Positions 18,677-29,576 are shown, counted from the stretch's first letter. The stretch is 43,572 nt of DNA from an uncultured Rickettsiales bacterium (GCA_944391075.1 CALXSG010000011.1:1-43572), one strand, 5' to 3'. Made by a program: numbers and translations. The notes: generated by a model from the sequence alone, not told the origin.

Positions 18677-18704
18677 TGACTTATATTGATATTTTGTTAT
18701 AATA
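18677..18704 (+). promoter_or_regulatory. Predicted promoter of the second paralog
   Basis: TTGACT (18677-18682), 16 bp, TATAAT (18699-18704), 29 bases before the ATG at 18733. Spacing and distance to the start are the same as for paralog 1, so the promoter was copied with the gene. Confidence 0.75.
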
Positions 18705-18732
18705 TCTATTACTTATAATATTTTATTGATTA

Positions 18733-19992
18733 ATGAAAGTTTATACTGTTGCAAATGATTCTGGAAATTTTGGTTATACTTCAACTGTTAAGGCTTTAGC
18801 AAAGCTTAAGGACGAAAAGTATAATAAATTACAACATTTGCAATCAACTAAGGATGGTAAAGCATTTGATGGTGAGTTATTGGAAAAATTTACAAGTCAA
18901 ATGGCATATTCTATTGCTAATGGTGAAAAAGTTTGCGTATTATTTGCAGGTGGTGATGGTTGGAATGAAAGAATCAATACAATTCAAAAAGATTTAAAAG
19001 ATAAATTTAAATACACATATAAAAACATTAAATTTATTTTAGATACTGAGAAGATAAATGATAATGATAACTTTAATGGTATTGAAAATTTAGATGTTAT
19101 TACACAAGAAACAGAGGAAAAAGTTAATAGTGTAATTGATACAGGAAAGAATATTACAACACATGTTGTTGATATTGCAGCTTATGCTGATGCTAATAAA
19201 ATACAAAATGATGCACAAAACTTTGAAAAGAATAATCAAGATAAAATAGAAGAATTAAAAAATATTGTATCTAATACATCTTCTTTATTTTATTTAGGTG
19301 GTAGAGGTCCTGGCTTTGCAGGTAATAAAGAATTTAATACAGAGGCTTTTAAACATTTTGCACAAGAATCTTTAAATAAACTTAATGGACAAGGTAATTT
19401 AGTAGTATTTACTCATGGACTTAGAACCTTTACTGACATTGATAAAAATAATATGTTTGAACCTGTTAATAATATGTATCAATATATTCAAGAAAATCTA
19501 CAAGAAGGACAAAAAGCTTATATTTTTTCTCAAAATGAAATAGAAGGCAATAAAAGAACTCCAATATTAAAAGAAATTACTAAGGAAGGAATTAATGATA
19601 TTGAAATTAAAGGAAATCCTTATAATTGGTCTTTAATTCAAGCTCAACAAAATGGGCAAAGTGTTTATGCAACACAAGAACAACAGAATTTTCCAATTGA
19701 AGCTTTATCTGCCGGTATTAAAAATACTAATATTAATGGTATTGAGTGGGCTTTACAAGATCCTAAGATACATAAAACTCTTTATACAGATGTTATTCAT
19801 AGAGATAATTTTACAACATCTGCTGATATTTTTAAAAATATAGCTAAGGATAAACTTTATAAAGATGTAATGAGGGAAAATAATTTTAAAGCTATAATAA
19901 AAGATAGATCTTACAATCAAGATGAAGATTGCGTTACAAATACTCTTAAAAATAGACGTAAGAAACTTGATATATCGCTTATTGTACGTTAA
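18733..19992 (+). CDS. Paralog 2 of the tandem pair; possible distant ELM1/DUF1022 relative
   Basis: A 419-residue homolog of the gene just upstream, with the same block order. Similarity is uneven. The N-terminal ~100 residues are clearly diverged. A middle block (from GIENL through KIQNDAQNFE) is almost identical. The stretch from AFKHFAQESLNKL to QQNFPIEA (~120 residues) differs at only about three positions. The last ~80 residues are unrelated, and here the tail is longer and basic. The DNA is also nearly identical in the conserved blocks, which points to recent gene conversion or a mosaic duplication. Function is unknown; the ELM1-like reading is tentative. Confidence 0.7.
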   Translation: MKVYTVANDSGNFGYTSTVKALAKLKDEKYNKLQHLQSTKDGKAFDGELLEKFTSQMAYSIANGEKVCVLFAGGDGWNERINTIQKDLKDKFKYTYKNIKFILDTEKINDNDNFNGIENLDVITQETEEKVNSVIDTGKNITTHVVDIAAYADANKIQNDAQNFEKNNQDKIEELKNIVSNTSSLFYLGGRGPGFAGNKEFNTEAFKHFAQESLNKLNGQGNLVVFTHGLRTFTDIDKNNMFEPVNNMYQYIQENLQEGQKAYIFSQNEIEGNKRTPILKEITKEGINDIEIKGNPYNWSLIQAQQNGQSVYATQEQQNFPIEALSAGIKNTNINGIEWALQDPKIHKTLYTDVIHRDNFTTSADIFKNIAKDKLYKDVMRENNFKAIIKDRSYNQDEDCVTNTLKNRRKKLDISLIVR

Positions 19993-20046
19993 ATTATAAT
20001 TATTCTTTTTTTATAGAAAAAAATGTTAAAATAGAATAATTATATC

Positions 20047-20074
20047 TTGATTTTTAAATAATTATTTATATTAT
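20047..20074 (+). promoter_or_regulatory. Possible promoter of the superoxide reductase gene
   Basis: TTGATT (20047-20052), 16 bp, TATTAT (20069-20074). A consensus-like AAGGAG ribosome-binding site at 20097-20102 precedes the ATG at 20109; such a strong site is rare in this window. Confidence 0.5.
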
Positions 20075-20108
20075 ATCAACTACAAGTTGAATAATTAAGG
20101 AGTTTATT

Positions 20109-20489
20109 ATGGAAAAATTACAAGTTTATAAATGTCCAGTATGTGGAAATATAGTTGAAGTTTTACACGTTGGTGGTGGAAAATTAGTTTGTTGTGGTAA
20201 ACCTATGGAATTACAAGTAGAAGGAACAAGCGATGGTGCTTTGGAAAAACATGTTCCTGTTGTTGAAAAGAAGGATAATGGTTATTTAATTAAAGTTGGT
20301 TCAATTTCACATCCTATGACAGAAGAACATTATATTGAATGGATTGAAGTAATTACTGAAAATGCTACATATAAAAAATTTTTAAAACCAGGTGATGCAC
20401 CAGAGGCATTTTTTGATAATATAAAGGAAGATAAATTTACTGTTAAGGAATATTGTAACCTTCATGGTTTATATAAAACAGAGAAATAA
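20109..20489 (+). CDS. dfx: Desulfoferrodoxin (two-iron superoxide reductase)
   Basis: Reduces superoxide to peroxide without making oxygen, a defence of anaerobes. The 126 residues contain the desulforedoxin domain with four Cys ligands (C9, C12, C28, C29 in CPVC and VCCG) and the catalytic centre: K47 and H48 in LEKHVPV, H68 and H74 in [14 protein letters not shown], and C116 and H119 in YCNLHG. All iron ligands and the catalytic Lys and Glu are present. Unusual for an alphaproteobacterium, it suggests an anaerobic or microaerobic niche such as a gut. Rubredoxin, the common electron donor, is not adjacent. Single-gene unit with its own Shine-Dalgarno and terminator. Confidence 0.96.
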   Translation: MEKLQVYKCPVCGNIVEVLHVGGGKLVCCGKPMELQVEGTSDGALEKHVPVVEKKDNGYLIKVGSISHPMTEEHYIEWIEVITENATYKKFLKPGDAPEAFFDNIKEDKFTVKEYCNLHGLYKTEK

Positions 20490-20517
20490 TTTATATATTT
20501 TAAAACTAACATAATTA

Positions 20518-20559
20518 TTAAAAGTCAATAATATTTTTATAAATATTGTTGACTTTTAA
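20518..20559 (+). terminator. Intrinsic terminator after dfx
   Basis: A long stem, TTAAAAGTCAA with AATATTT paired to AAATATT with TTGACTTTTAA (one mismatch), closes a TTAT loop. Both flanks are AT-rich. Confidence 0.75.
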
Positions 20560-20604
20560 TTATCTAACAAGCTAATATTCAATTAGATAAAATTTTAAAT
20601 ATAG

Positions 20605-22098
20605 ATGATGGAAAATACGACTCTGATTTCATTGAAGAATACAGAAGATTACAAAAGATTACCAAAAATACTTGTTATGGGTGTTGGTGGTGGTGGCTGT
20701 AATGCTATAAATAATATGATGTCAAAAGAAATAGAAGGCGTTGATTTTATTGCTGTAAATACGGATATGCAGTCCTTAGCGCATTCTAGCGCACCAAAAA
20801 CTATACAGTTGGGAAAAACTACAACAAGAGGACAAGGTGCGGGTTCTTTTCCTGAAATTGCACTTGCTGCCGCTGAAGAATCAAAAGAAGAAATTGAAGA
20901 AGCTTTAAAAGATGTAGAATTGTTATTTTTAACAGCAGGTATGGGTGGTGGTACAGGAACAGGTGCTACACCATATATTGCAAAACTTGCAAAAGAAAGA
21001 GATATTTTAACGGTTGCTGTTGTTACAAAACCATTCCAATATGAAGCAGAGGTTAGACTTAAAATTGCAGAACAGGGTATTGCAGAACTTAGAAGATATG
21101 TTGATACAATGATTGTTTTGCCTAACGAAAATTTATTTAGAATTGCAAATAAAGAAACTACATTAAAAGATGCTTTTGCATCTTCTGATAATGTCTTATA
21201 TTTAGGTGTAAAAGGTATTACAGATTTAATTACTACACCAGGTTTAATTAATCTTGACTTTGCTGATGTTAGAATGGTTATTAAAAAAATGGGTAGAGCT
21301 ATGATGGGCATGGGTGAAGGTGAAGGTGAAAATAGAGCTATAAAGGCCGTTGAGGAAGCTTTGTCAAATCCGTTGCTTGAAGATGTTAATATTAAGGGTG
21401 CTACAGGTGCTTTAATTAATATTACAGGTTCTCCTGATATGACATTGTTTGAATTTGATGAGGCAGCTAAAAGAGTTAGAGAAGAAATTGGTGGTAATAG
21501 TGCTACTATCAAGGTTGGTACAGCATTTTCAAAAGAATTAGAGGGTAAAGTTAGGGTATCAATATTTGCTACTGGTATGCAAGAAAGCTTCCCTTATGTA
21601 GAGGAAAATACAGAGAATATTATAGAAGATAAAAGCGAAAAAAATAAAGAGACAAAAAAAGAAAGTGAAGAAGATATTAAAAAAGCAATACAAGAAAATA
21701 TAGTTTTTGGTGACACAGAAAAGGATACTGTTAATAAACATGATAAAATTAAAAGTCCTAAAATAACAAAAGATAGTTTTATTGATGAAGAAAAACAACA
21801 AAGGGTCTTTTCAAGTAAAACTAAACTTACAGCTTCTAAAAATAATGATTATTTTGAAATGGCTGAACCTCAATTAGAAGATGTTATTATTGATGATGAT
21901 ACAAAAAAAAGTGGTTCTATCTTGTTCGGTTTTTTTAATAATTTTTCTTCAAAGAAAAATAAAGATAATAAAAATAAGAATAATGATGTTTTTGAGTCTA
22001 AAAATAAGAAAATTGAAATTAGAAACAATAATAATGATGATTTTGTTGATGACAAAATATTAAATATTCCTACTTATTTAAGAAATAAAAAAATATAA
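20605..22098 (+). CDS. ftsZ: Cell division protein FtsZ
   Basis: Tubulin-like GTPase forming the division ring. The globular domain (about 20-330) has GVGGGGCNAINNM, the GTP-binding tubulin signature GGGTGTG (114-120), the PNENLFRIA strand and the T7 catalytic loop NLDFADVR. Next comes a charged, Asn/Lys/Asp-rich linker of about 155 residues. The C-terminal conserved peptide NIPTYLRNKKI is the FtsA/ZipA-binding tail. Two ATGs stand in tandem at 20605 and 20608; either may start. The usual division-gene neighbours (ftsA, ftsQ, ddl, murC) are missing. The gene is followed by a terminator and the rRNA promoters. Confidence 0.97.
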   Translation: MMENTTLISLKNTEDYKRLPKILVMGVGGGGCNAINNMMSKEIEGVDFIAVNTDMQSLAHSSAPKTIQLGKTTTRGQGAGSFPEIALAAAEESKEEIEEALKDVELLFLTAGMGGGTGTGATPYIAKLAKERDILTVAVVTKPFQYEAEVRLKIAEQGIAELRRYVDTMIVLPNENLFRIANKETTLKDAFASSDNVLYLGVKGITDLITTPGLINLDFADVRMVIKKMGRAMMGMGEGEGENRAIKAVEEALSNPLLEDVNIKGATGALINITGSPDMTLFEFDEAAKRVREEIGGNSATIKVGTAFSKELEGKVRVSIFATGMQESFPYVEENTENIIEDKSEKNKETKKESEEDIKKAIQENIVFGDTEKDTVNKHDKIKSPKITKDSFIDEEKQQRVFSSKTKLTASKNNDYFEMAEPQLEDVIIDDDTKKSGSILFGFFNNFSSKKNKDNKNKNNDVFESKNKKIEIRNNNNDDFVDDKILNIPTYLRNKKI

Positions 22099-22133
22099 TT
22101 AATAAAAAAAATTAAAAATTTTTTAAAATTTTT

Positions 22134-22163
22134 TGGCTCAATTTATGTTGAGCCTTTATTTTT
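22134..22163 (+). terminator. Intrinsic terminator after ftsZ
   Basis: Stem GGCTCAA / TTGAGCC with a 6-base loop, followed by TTTATTTTTT. It separates ftsZ from the rRNA operon promoters. Confidence 0.85.
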
Positions 22164-22202
22164 TAATATTTAATGTTAATATAAAAAAATTTAAAATTTT
22201 TC

Positions 22203-22231
22203 TTGACTATTAAAAAATTGTATTTTATAAT
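22203..22231 (+). promoter_or_regulatory. rRNA operon promoter P1
   Basis: TTGACT (22203-22208), 17 bp, perfect TATAAT (22226-22231). It is followed by GATGAGGTGAGATTCGG, a GC-containing stretch suggestive of a discriminator/leader region. Confidence 0.8.
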
Positions 22232-22301
22232 AGATGAGGTGAGATTCGGAAACTCCAAAAAATAAAATTTAAAAATGAAATAAAAAAATAAAAAATATTT
22301 C

Positions 22302-22330
22302 TTGACTTTTATTTTTTTCTGTTTTATAAT
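22302..22330 (+). promoter_or_regulatory. rRNA operon promoter P2
   Basis: TTGACT (22302-22307), 17 bp, perfect TATAAT (22325-22330), 99 bp after P1 and with the same boxes and spacing. The 351 bp between ftsZ and the 23S gene hold only the ftsZ terminator, P1, P2 and the 23S leader; there is no 16S or tRNA gene. Confidence 0.8.
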
Positions 22331-22400
22331 AATTCTCGCTAAGTTGTTTTTATATTGTGAATATTGATATTAGTACAAAGTATTATACAGAAGTTCGTAT

Positions 22401-22449
22401 AGATTTAATTCTATATATAGTTCAATTACTTTGTATACTCAAGTTATTT

Positions 22450-22457
<8 letters not shown>
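22401..22457 (+). other. 5' arm of the 23S rRNA processing stem
   Basis: This arm pairs with 25190-25238: AGATTTAA, CTATATATAGTT, ACTTTGTATAC and TTAAAAAAGC each find their complement in reverse order downstream of the 23S. The resulting long interrupted helix brings the 23S ends together and is the expected RNase III substrate. Confidence 0.75.
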
Positions 22458-25200
<2,743 letters not shown>

Positions 25201-25317
25201 TAATGTATACAAAGTAAACTATATATAGTGTTAAATCTATATTACTTATTATTAATATATAACAGGTATAAAATGTACTAATATTAATAGCAATTTAAAG
25301 ACGTAACCGTCCTTAAA

Positions 25318-25436
25318 TAGCTTGGTAATCATAATAATGCGGACCCACTCGATACATTCCGAACTCGCCAGTGAAACGTAATTATGCCGATTGTACTATG
25401 GTCTCTATCATGGGAGATTAGGTTATTGCCAAGCTT
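25318..25436 (+). rRNA. rrf: 5S ribosomal RNA
   Basis: About 116-119 nt, 117 bp after the 23S. Helix I is AGCTTGG / CCAAGCT; internal landmarks are CCGAACTCG, GTGAAACG and GCCGATTGTACTATGG. The spacer between 23S and 5S (25201-25317) holds the 3' arm of the 23S processing stem and no tRNA. Confidence 0.92.
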
Positions 25437-25454
25437 TTTAAGGGCGGTTTTTTT
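25437..25454 (+). terminator. rRNA operon terminator
   Basis: TTTAAGGGCGGT followed by seven T. Its complementary arm, ACCGTCCTTAAA, lies in front of the 5S gene (25306-25317), so the 5S rRNA sits in the loop of the terminator stem, which can double as the 5S processing helix. Confidence 0.75.
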
Positions 25455-25518
25455 GTATCAGTTTTTTAAAAATCAATAACATAGTAAAAAATAAAGATAT
25501 AGACTACATTTGTACTTG

Positions 25519-25641
25519 AATTGTAGATATTATATTGAAGATATAATTAAGTTATTATATGATTATAATTATATATCTGCATCAAAACATTTTGAAAAAG
25601 CATTAATTGAATTAAAACAAATATTAGATGATAATAAGTAA
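25519..25641 (+). pseudogene. 3' remnant of the lysozyme-like/Cys-His tail gene
   Basis: Forty codons identical in DNA to the end of the gene at 32977-33726, including its stop and the CRY variant of the tail. There is no upstream part: the match begins abruptly 65 bp after the rRNA terminator. It is the left edge of a 336-bp direct repeat. Confidence 0.85.
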
Positions 25642-25854
25642 TAATATAAAAATTATTATTTTATTATAATCAATATTTTATGGAAGTATAATTTTTTATT
25701 ACCTATATTTTATTTATATAAAGTTTTAAAATAATCGTATGATTGTTATGGTGTGGAGGCGTGATGTGTAGATGATGCCTTTCGTAATGATAATTAAGTG
25801 TCTCAGTATCCCACCATACCGAGATTGCCACAGGCCTTTGGCCTTCGCAATGAC
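25519..25854. repeat. 336-bp direct repeat, left copy
   Basis: Matches 33604-33939 with a single mismatch in the final palindrome (CCTTTGG here, CCTTCGG there) and no gaps; offset 8085 bp. Patchier similarity to the right copy continues to about 26160. Confidence 0.9.
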
Positions 25855-26667
25855 AGTTATTTTTTGTCATTGCGAGTGAAGCGAAGCAATCCACAAACCA
25901 CAAAAGGTTAATATAAAAAACAGAAAAAAAGAATTCACTACTTTTAATCAAGTCAAAGAATTAATTTTAAATTAAATGTTAATTTTCAATTTTTCAATTT
26001 TGATCCTCACTTCGTTCGTTTCGCACTTCGTGGGACAACAAGCTAAAATGATTAAGCAAGCTTATCATTTTCCCACTTTGTGCTTCGATTTTCAATTTCT
26101 TATGGATTGCCACGAGTTGCAAGCAACTCTCGCAATGACAAGTCAAGAATAACCGAGATTGCCACAGGCCTTCGGCCTTCGCAATGACGATGTAGGAGTA
26201 ATGGCCTTCGCAATGACAAATCAAGAATAACGAGATTACTGCTCCTTCTGCGAAGTCTTGCAATGACAATGTGGGTGTACTGTCATTGCGAGGAGTAAAA
26301 CGACGAAGCAATCCATAAACCACTAATAACAAATAAAAAAATAGAAAATAAAAAGAAATTATTATCTGCAAATAAACAAAATAAGAGAATTCTGTGAATT
26401 ATATTGTATCCCATGCTGAGATTGCCACAGCTTTTTCAAAGCCTCACAATGACAAGCCTAGAATAAACGAGATTGCCACGAGTTGCAAAAGCAACTCTCG
26501 CAATGACAGTTATTTTTCTTCGTCATTGCGAGGAGTAAAACGACGAAGCAATCCATAAACCACTAATAGTCTATTCTTTTGCATAAAAACAAAAGAAATC
26601 ACTCCTGCACTTCACCAACACCAACACTCACTTTCCCATGTCATTGTGAGTAGAGTGAAGCAATCCA
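25823..26667. repeat. Palindromic repeat cluster 1
   Basis: About eleven 26-37 bp imperfect palindromes whose ends read GATTGC and GCAATGAC (or GTCATTGC and GCAATCC in the other orientation). Inner stems vary: GAGTTGC/GCAACTC, GGCC/GGCC, GGCTTT/AAAGCC, and GAGGAGTRAAACGACGAA. They resemble REP/MITE-type hairpins; no transposase gene is in the window. Confidence 0.8.
26010..26100. repeat. 91-bp hairpin element, copy 1
   Basis: Runs from CTTCGTTCGTTTCGCACTTC to TTCAATTTCT. It contains nested inverted repeats: GCAC..GTGGGA with TCCCAC..GTGC outside, and AAAATGAT/ATCATTTT around AAGCAAGCTT inside. Other copies are at 30029 and 34160. Confidence 0.75.
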
Positions 26668-27048
26668 TGGACTATAACAAACTAACACAAAAACAAAAAA
26701 GGAAAAAAATTCTTACTATTATGTAAAGGCTTGATTTTGATGTCGTGTAAGGACTCTTATTTCCTTTTTATGGTATTAGGTTTTCTAACATGATATCTAA
26801 GGTTTATAAAAGGTTAAGTTGAGTATTTTAAAATATTGTAAATAAAATCATAGTGTGATGGTGAAGTTGAGATTTGATAGTATTAGGTGCTGTATAAGAT
26901 ACTCAACACCACGAGAGAAAAATTATTTATTTTATTATAATAAAAATTTTCTGGAAGTATAAGATTTAAATTTTTTGATTTAATATTTTTAATTTAATAT
27001 TATTTTGCAACTTTAAGATTGGTTTAATGCTATATCATATGATCTTTT

Positions 27049-27205
27049 GTGGCATAGGGTCTCTTGACCATATACCGAAAGCTTGCAGAGGTGAAAATTA
27101 GAGTTTTAGCAAAAGCCCTTAAATAGTTAAATTTTGCAAAATCAATTTAGTTCTGAAATCAATTTTTGATAGCTTTGGGTGTTGGGCAAGATACTCAACG
27201 CCACG
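27049..27205. repeat. ~150-bp repeat with terminal hairpin, copy 2
   Basis: Begins near TGTGGCATAGGG and ends GGGTGTTGGGCAAGATACTC then AACGCCACG; the end can fold as a small hairpin. It is shared, with divergence, with about 26765-26912 and 28303-28422. No coding frame is conserved. Confidence 0.5.
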
Positions 27206-27266
27206 ATAAAATATTTCTAAATTCAACACTAAATGCTAATAAAAATTAAATCAATAATAAATTCGT

Positions 27267-27685
27267 TTATAGTTCAATTTTGTTTCCTTCAAAATTTAAA
27301 AAAAAGTGTTTTGTTTTTCTTTCATTATGAGCAAATGATATTATATTTTTAGCGCTATCTTTAACTTCTATTACTGCGTTTTTGCCACCCATGTCTGTTT
27401 TAATTCTACCTGGATCTATCAATAAAATTTTTGCTCCAATTTTATCTAGTTCATGTTTTAATAAACAGGCAGCAATATTTAAGCCCGCTTTTGACATATA
27501 ATATGGAATGTTTATATTGTCTGTGTTATAATTATTTTTATAGGACAATTCTATGCTACCAGCACCAGATGAAATTGCAATTTGTTTTATTATTAATTAA
27601 ATCATATATTTTCTGTATAACTTTACTTTATGATTTTTATTTAAAATGCCAGCATTACTATAAACAGTAATTAATATATAATAAA
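27267..27685 (-). pseudogene. Degenerate short-chain dehydrogenase/reductase
   Basis: Fragments of an SDR oxidoreductase in more than one frame. The C-terminal piece (27267-27597) has ISSGAGSIEL (catalytic Ser strand), YYMSKAGLN (catalytic Tyr and Lys) and IDPGRIKTDMGG. Upstream, in another frame, LITVYSNAGIL is the SDR NAG motif. Between them a stop and a loss of ~50 residues interrupt the gene, and the N-terminal nucleotide-binding part is absent. It begins directly behind the NUDIX gene and was probably its operon partner. An intact 93-residue frame exists but would lack the cofactor site, so I call it a pseudogene. Confidence 0.75.
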
Positions 27686-28129
27686 TTATATTTCAAATCC
27701 ATATTCACAATAAAACTTACCATTTAATGAATTTTCTATTCCAACTTTAATGTAATCTATTAATTTTTCTGGTAAATTATTTATATTAAAATACTTTAAG
27801 CCACCACATTTATTTGGTTCCATATTTTCAAGATTTCCATGATAATTTTCAATCATAAAAAACATATCAATACACTCTCTTTGTGGTGCTAATCTATGCA
27901 TTATACAAGATGGCTTTAAATCATCCATTTTTAAGTTCATTCCTGCTTCTTCATTAGCTTCTCTAATACAAGCAAATCTGGCAGGTTCATTTCCATCAAC
28001 ATGTCCTGCAGGTAAACTATAATAGCCATCCATATAGCCAGTATTTTCCCTTAATGATAATAATATATCATTACCATTTTTTACTATCAAATAAACAGCT
28101 GGAATAACTTTAAATCTTTCCTTTTGCAT
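27686..28129 (-). CDS. NUDIX hydrolase
   Basis: Hydrolyses a nucleoside diphosphate linked to some moiety X. The Nudix box is perfect: GHVDGNEPARFACI, then REANEEAGM, matching GX5EX7REUXEEXGU. The 147-residue protein begins MQKERFKVIPAVYLIV. I chose the ATG at 28129 because AAGGA stands 6 bases before it; the frame is open to an earlier ATG at 28156. Typical of small MutT-like/ADP-ribose or (d)NTP hydrolases; the substrate cannot be told. It is intact amid pseudogenes and repeats, with the SDR remnant immediately downstream on the same strand. Confidence 0.9.
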   Translation of the reverse strand: MQKERFKVIPAVYLIVKNGNDILLSLRENTGYMDGYYSLPAGHVDGNEPARFACIREANEEAGMNLKMDDLKPSCIMHRLAPQRECIDMFFMIENYHGNLENMEPNKCGGLKYFNINNLPEKLIDYIKVGIENSLNGKFYCEYGFEI

Positions 28130-28152
28130 TTTTAATCCTTTTTTATTGATAA

Positions 28153-28311
28153 TCATCTAAAATCATTTTTTTTATGTAATTGCGCAGATTCTGTTCTATT
28201 ATTGCTTAAATTAAATTTTATATTATTAGATAACTCCTCTTTATATTTTAAATAATCAGTAGCAAAATGTAAAGAGGTATATTCTACATATTTTGAATAT
28301 TTTTGTGGCAT
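28153..28311 (-). pseudogene. Short ORF, probable 3' gene remnant
   Basis: Fifty-two codons beginning MPQKYSKYVEYTSLHF, just upstream of the NUDIX gene and ending within its longer start variant. The composition looks protein-like, and the frame stays open for about ten codons before the ATG up to a stop. The upstream edge coincides with a copy of the ~150-bp repeat, which suggests that an older gene was cut by the repeat. I do not recognise it. Confidence 0.35.
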
Positions 28312-28422
28312 TTGTTTTTCTAACACTATACCAAGGGCTTACAAATAGTAGAATTTTACAAAATTAATTTGTGAATTCAATTTTTGATAGTATTGGGTGT
28401 TGGGTAAGATATATAATACCAC
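28303..28422. repeat. ~150-bp repeat with terminal hairpin, copy 3
   Basis: Shares TTTTTGATAGTATTGGGTGT then TGGGTAAGATA..ATACCAC with the copies ending at 26912 and 27205, and the AAATTAATTTGTGAATTCAA-like stretch before it with the 27049 copy. Confidence 0.5.
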
Positions 28423-28516
28423 AGGAATAGATTATCTAGAGTTCTATAAAGTTTTGAATATATATAGAATTATTAATATTATAATGATTTTAAATTCTTA
28501 CATTAAAGTAAAAATT

Positions 28517-29377
28517 TTAAAAACTAGAATTATATAAAGCTTCTCCACAATATGTTGTTCTATAATCGTCATAGCTTACTCTGCCACTCACATTATTATC
28601 TACATCACAAAATCCTCTAAATGCCCCTTTACAATAAATACCATCATCTATTTTCATATCTAATCTTTGAAAAATCTTATTTGTTGTCTTATCTTTTGTA
28701 TTTGGTAGTAAGAAAAATTTATTACCCGTTTTATATTTGTGTATCCAGTAATATGCCTGATCTTCATAGCCAACAATTTGACCTGGTTTAATATATCTCC
28801 AAGTATATAATATATTTTTATATGCATTTGAAGTAGGAATAGCCCCAACATCTTTTCCGCCATTGTTATTTATATTTATTAAATTTGTATTTTTAGGCTC
28901 AAAGTCTATAATATTATTTAAATATAGTTCTACAAAAGGAGCTGAATAAATGTTTGGTATACCATAACCATTTCCATTTTGATTATATGGAGCAGGAAAT
29001 GAGTTTGAATTATATTGATCATTAGAATAATAACCAATTGCTCCATCTCTATCTATATCACCAGGTAAATAACCTTTTAAAGAATAGAATGTAGCTAAAG
29101 CTTGATCATATTTTCTTATGTCTGTAATTATCGAAGATATTTTAGCACTTTCAATCAAACTAGCCCCACCAGTAATACCAGCTACAAGAAGTCCTATTAT
29201 TATAAGTACAATTGATAATTCAATAAGTGAGAAAGCTAAAATATTTTGAATATTATAAATATATTGATTTAATATTTTTTTATAACCTATTTGTTTAAAT
29301 ATACAATCTTTAAAATTTGTGGGGGGGGGGGATACTTTTTTAATAAAATTTTGATATTTTATATTATTCATTTTCAT
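28517..29377 (-). CDS. Prepilin-like protein with poly-C tract in its leader (in frame)
   Basis: A 286-residue type IV pilin-like/pseudopilin protein. A leader of about 49 residues precedes the prepilin peptidase site and helix FSLIELSIVLIIIGLLVAG, with Ala rather than Gly at -1 and Glu at +5. The C-terminal domain is Asn/Tyr-rich with Cys residues near the end (CKGAFRGFC, TYCGEA), fit for a pilin D-loop. The leader contains PPP coded by eleven C on the sense strand (29321-29331 as G). A change of one base would shut off the protein. Homologous to the gene at 34720 and the fragment at 32108. No pilus assembly genes are in the window. Confidence 0.82.
   Translation of the reverse strand: MKMNNIKYQNFIKKVSPPPTNFKDCIFKQIGYKKILNQYIYNIQNILAFSLIELSIVLIIIGLLVAGITGGASLIESAKISSIITDIRKYDQALATFYSLKGYLPGDIDRDGAIGYYSNDQYNSNSFPAPYNQNGNGYGIPNIYSAPFVELYLNNIIDFEPKNTNLININNNGGKDVGAIPTSNAYKNILYTWRYIKPGQIVGYEDQAYYWIHKYKTGNKFFLLPNTKDKTTNKIFQRLDMKIDDGIYCKGAFRGFCDVDNNVSGRVSYDDYRTTYCGEALYNSSF
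29321..29331. repeat. Homopolymeric G(11) tract, phase-variation candidate
   Basis: Eleven G on the plus strand (C on the coding strand) within codons 16-19 of the prepilin-like gene. In a genome this AT-rich such a run is striking. At this length the frame is open. Confidence 0.8.
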
Positions 29378-29506
29378 AATTTTAGATTATTATATGTTAT
29401 TAGTTTATACTGCTAAAATAATTAAATTATTTTTTATAAAAATGTCAAGATGTTATTATTATATATTATTTTTTTATTATAAATAATTTATTATTTTTAT
29501 ATTATA

Positions 29507-29555
29507 TTATTCTATTATTCTATTATTCTGTTATTCTATTATTATCCTATTACTA
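29507..29555. repeat. Short tandem repeat (TATTATTC-like)
   Basis: About five imperfect 8-9 bp units of the form CTATTATT, just upstream of the prepilin-like gene's 5' side. Confidence 0.6.
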
Positions 29556-29576
29556 TTAATATTATAAATTTATGTA

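Larger units (their letters stand above)
25455..27266. other. Non-coding, repeat-dense accessory stretch
   Basis: About 1.8 kb with no convincing intact gene. It holds a 3' gene remnant (25519-25641), the left copy of the 336-bp direct repeat, about eleven small palindromes of the GATTGC...GCAATGAC type (25823-26667), one copy of a 91-bp hairpin element (26010-26100), and two copies of a ~150-bp repeat ending in GATACTCAACRCCACG (about 26765-26912 and 27049-27205). Reading frames over 60 codons here are made by the repeats themselves. Confidence 0.7.

Noticed and set aside
20649-21512. A 287-codon frame on the minus strand
   Set aside because: It is antisense to the FtsZ GTPase domain, rich in Ser/Ala/Pro as expected from the complement of a Gly/Ala-rich gene, and has no motif.
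25703-26371. Minus-strand frames of 82 and 125 codons
   Set aside because: They are built of the palindromic repeats (translations such as IASLAMT...HCEG recur at every cluster), not genes. The same holds for frames near 29667, 30155, 30236, 33788, 33883 and 34358.
25823-26667. CRISPR array
   Set aside because: Repeats are of varied sequence, occur in both orientations with irregular spacing, and no cas gene is present.
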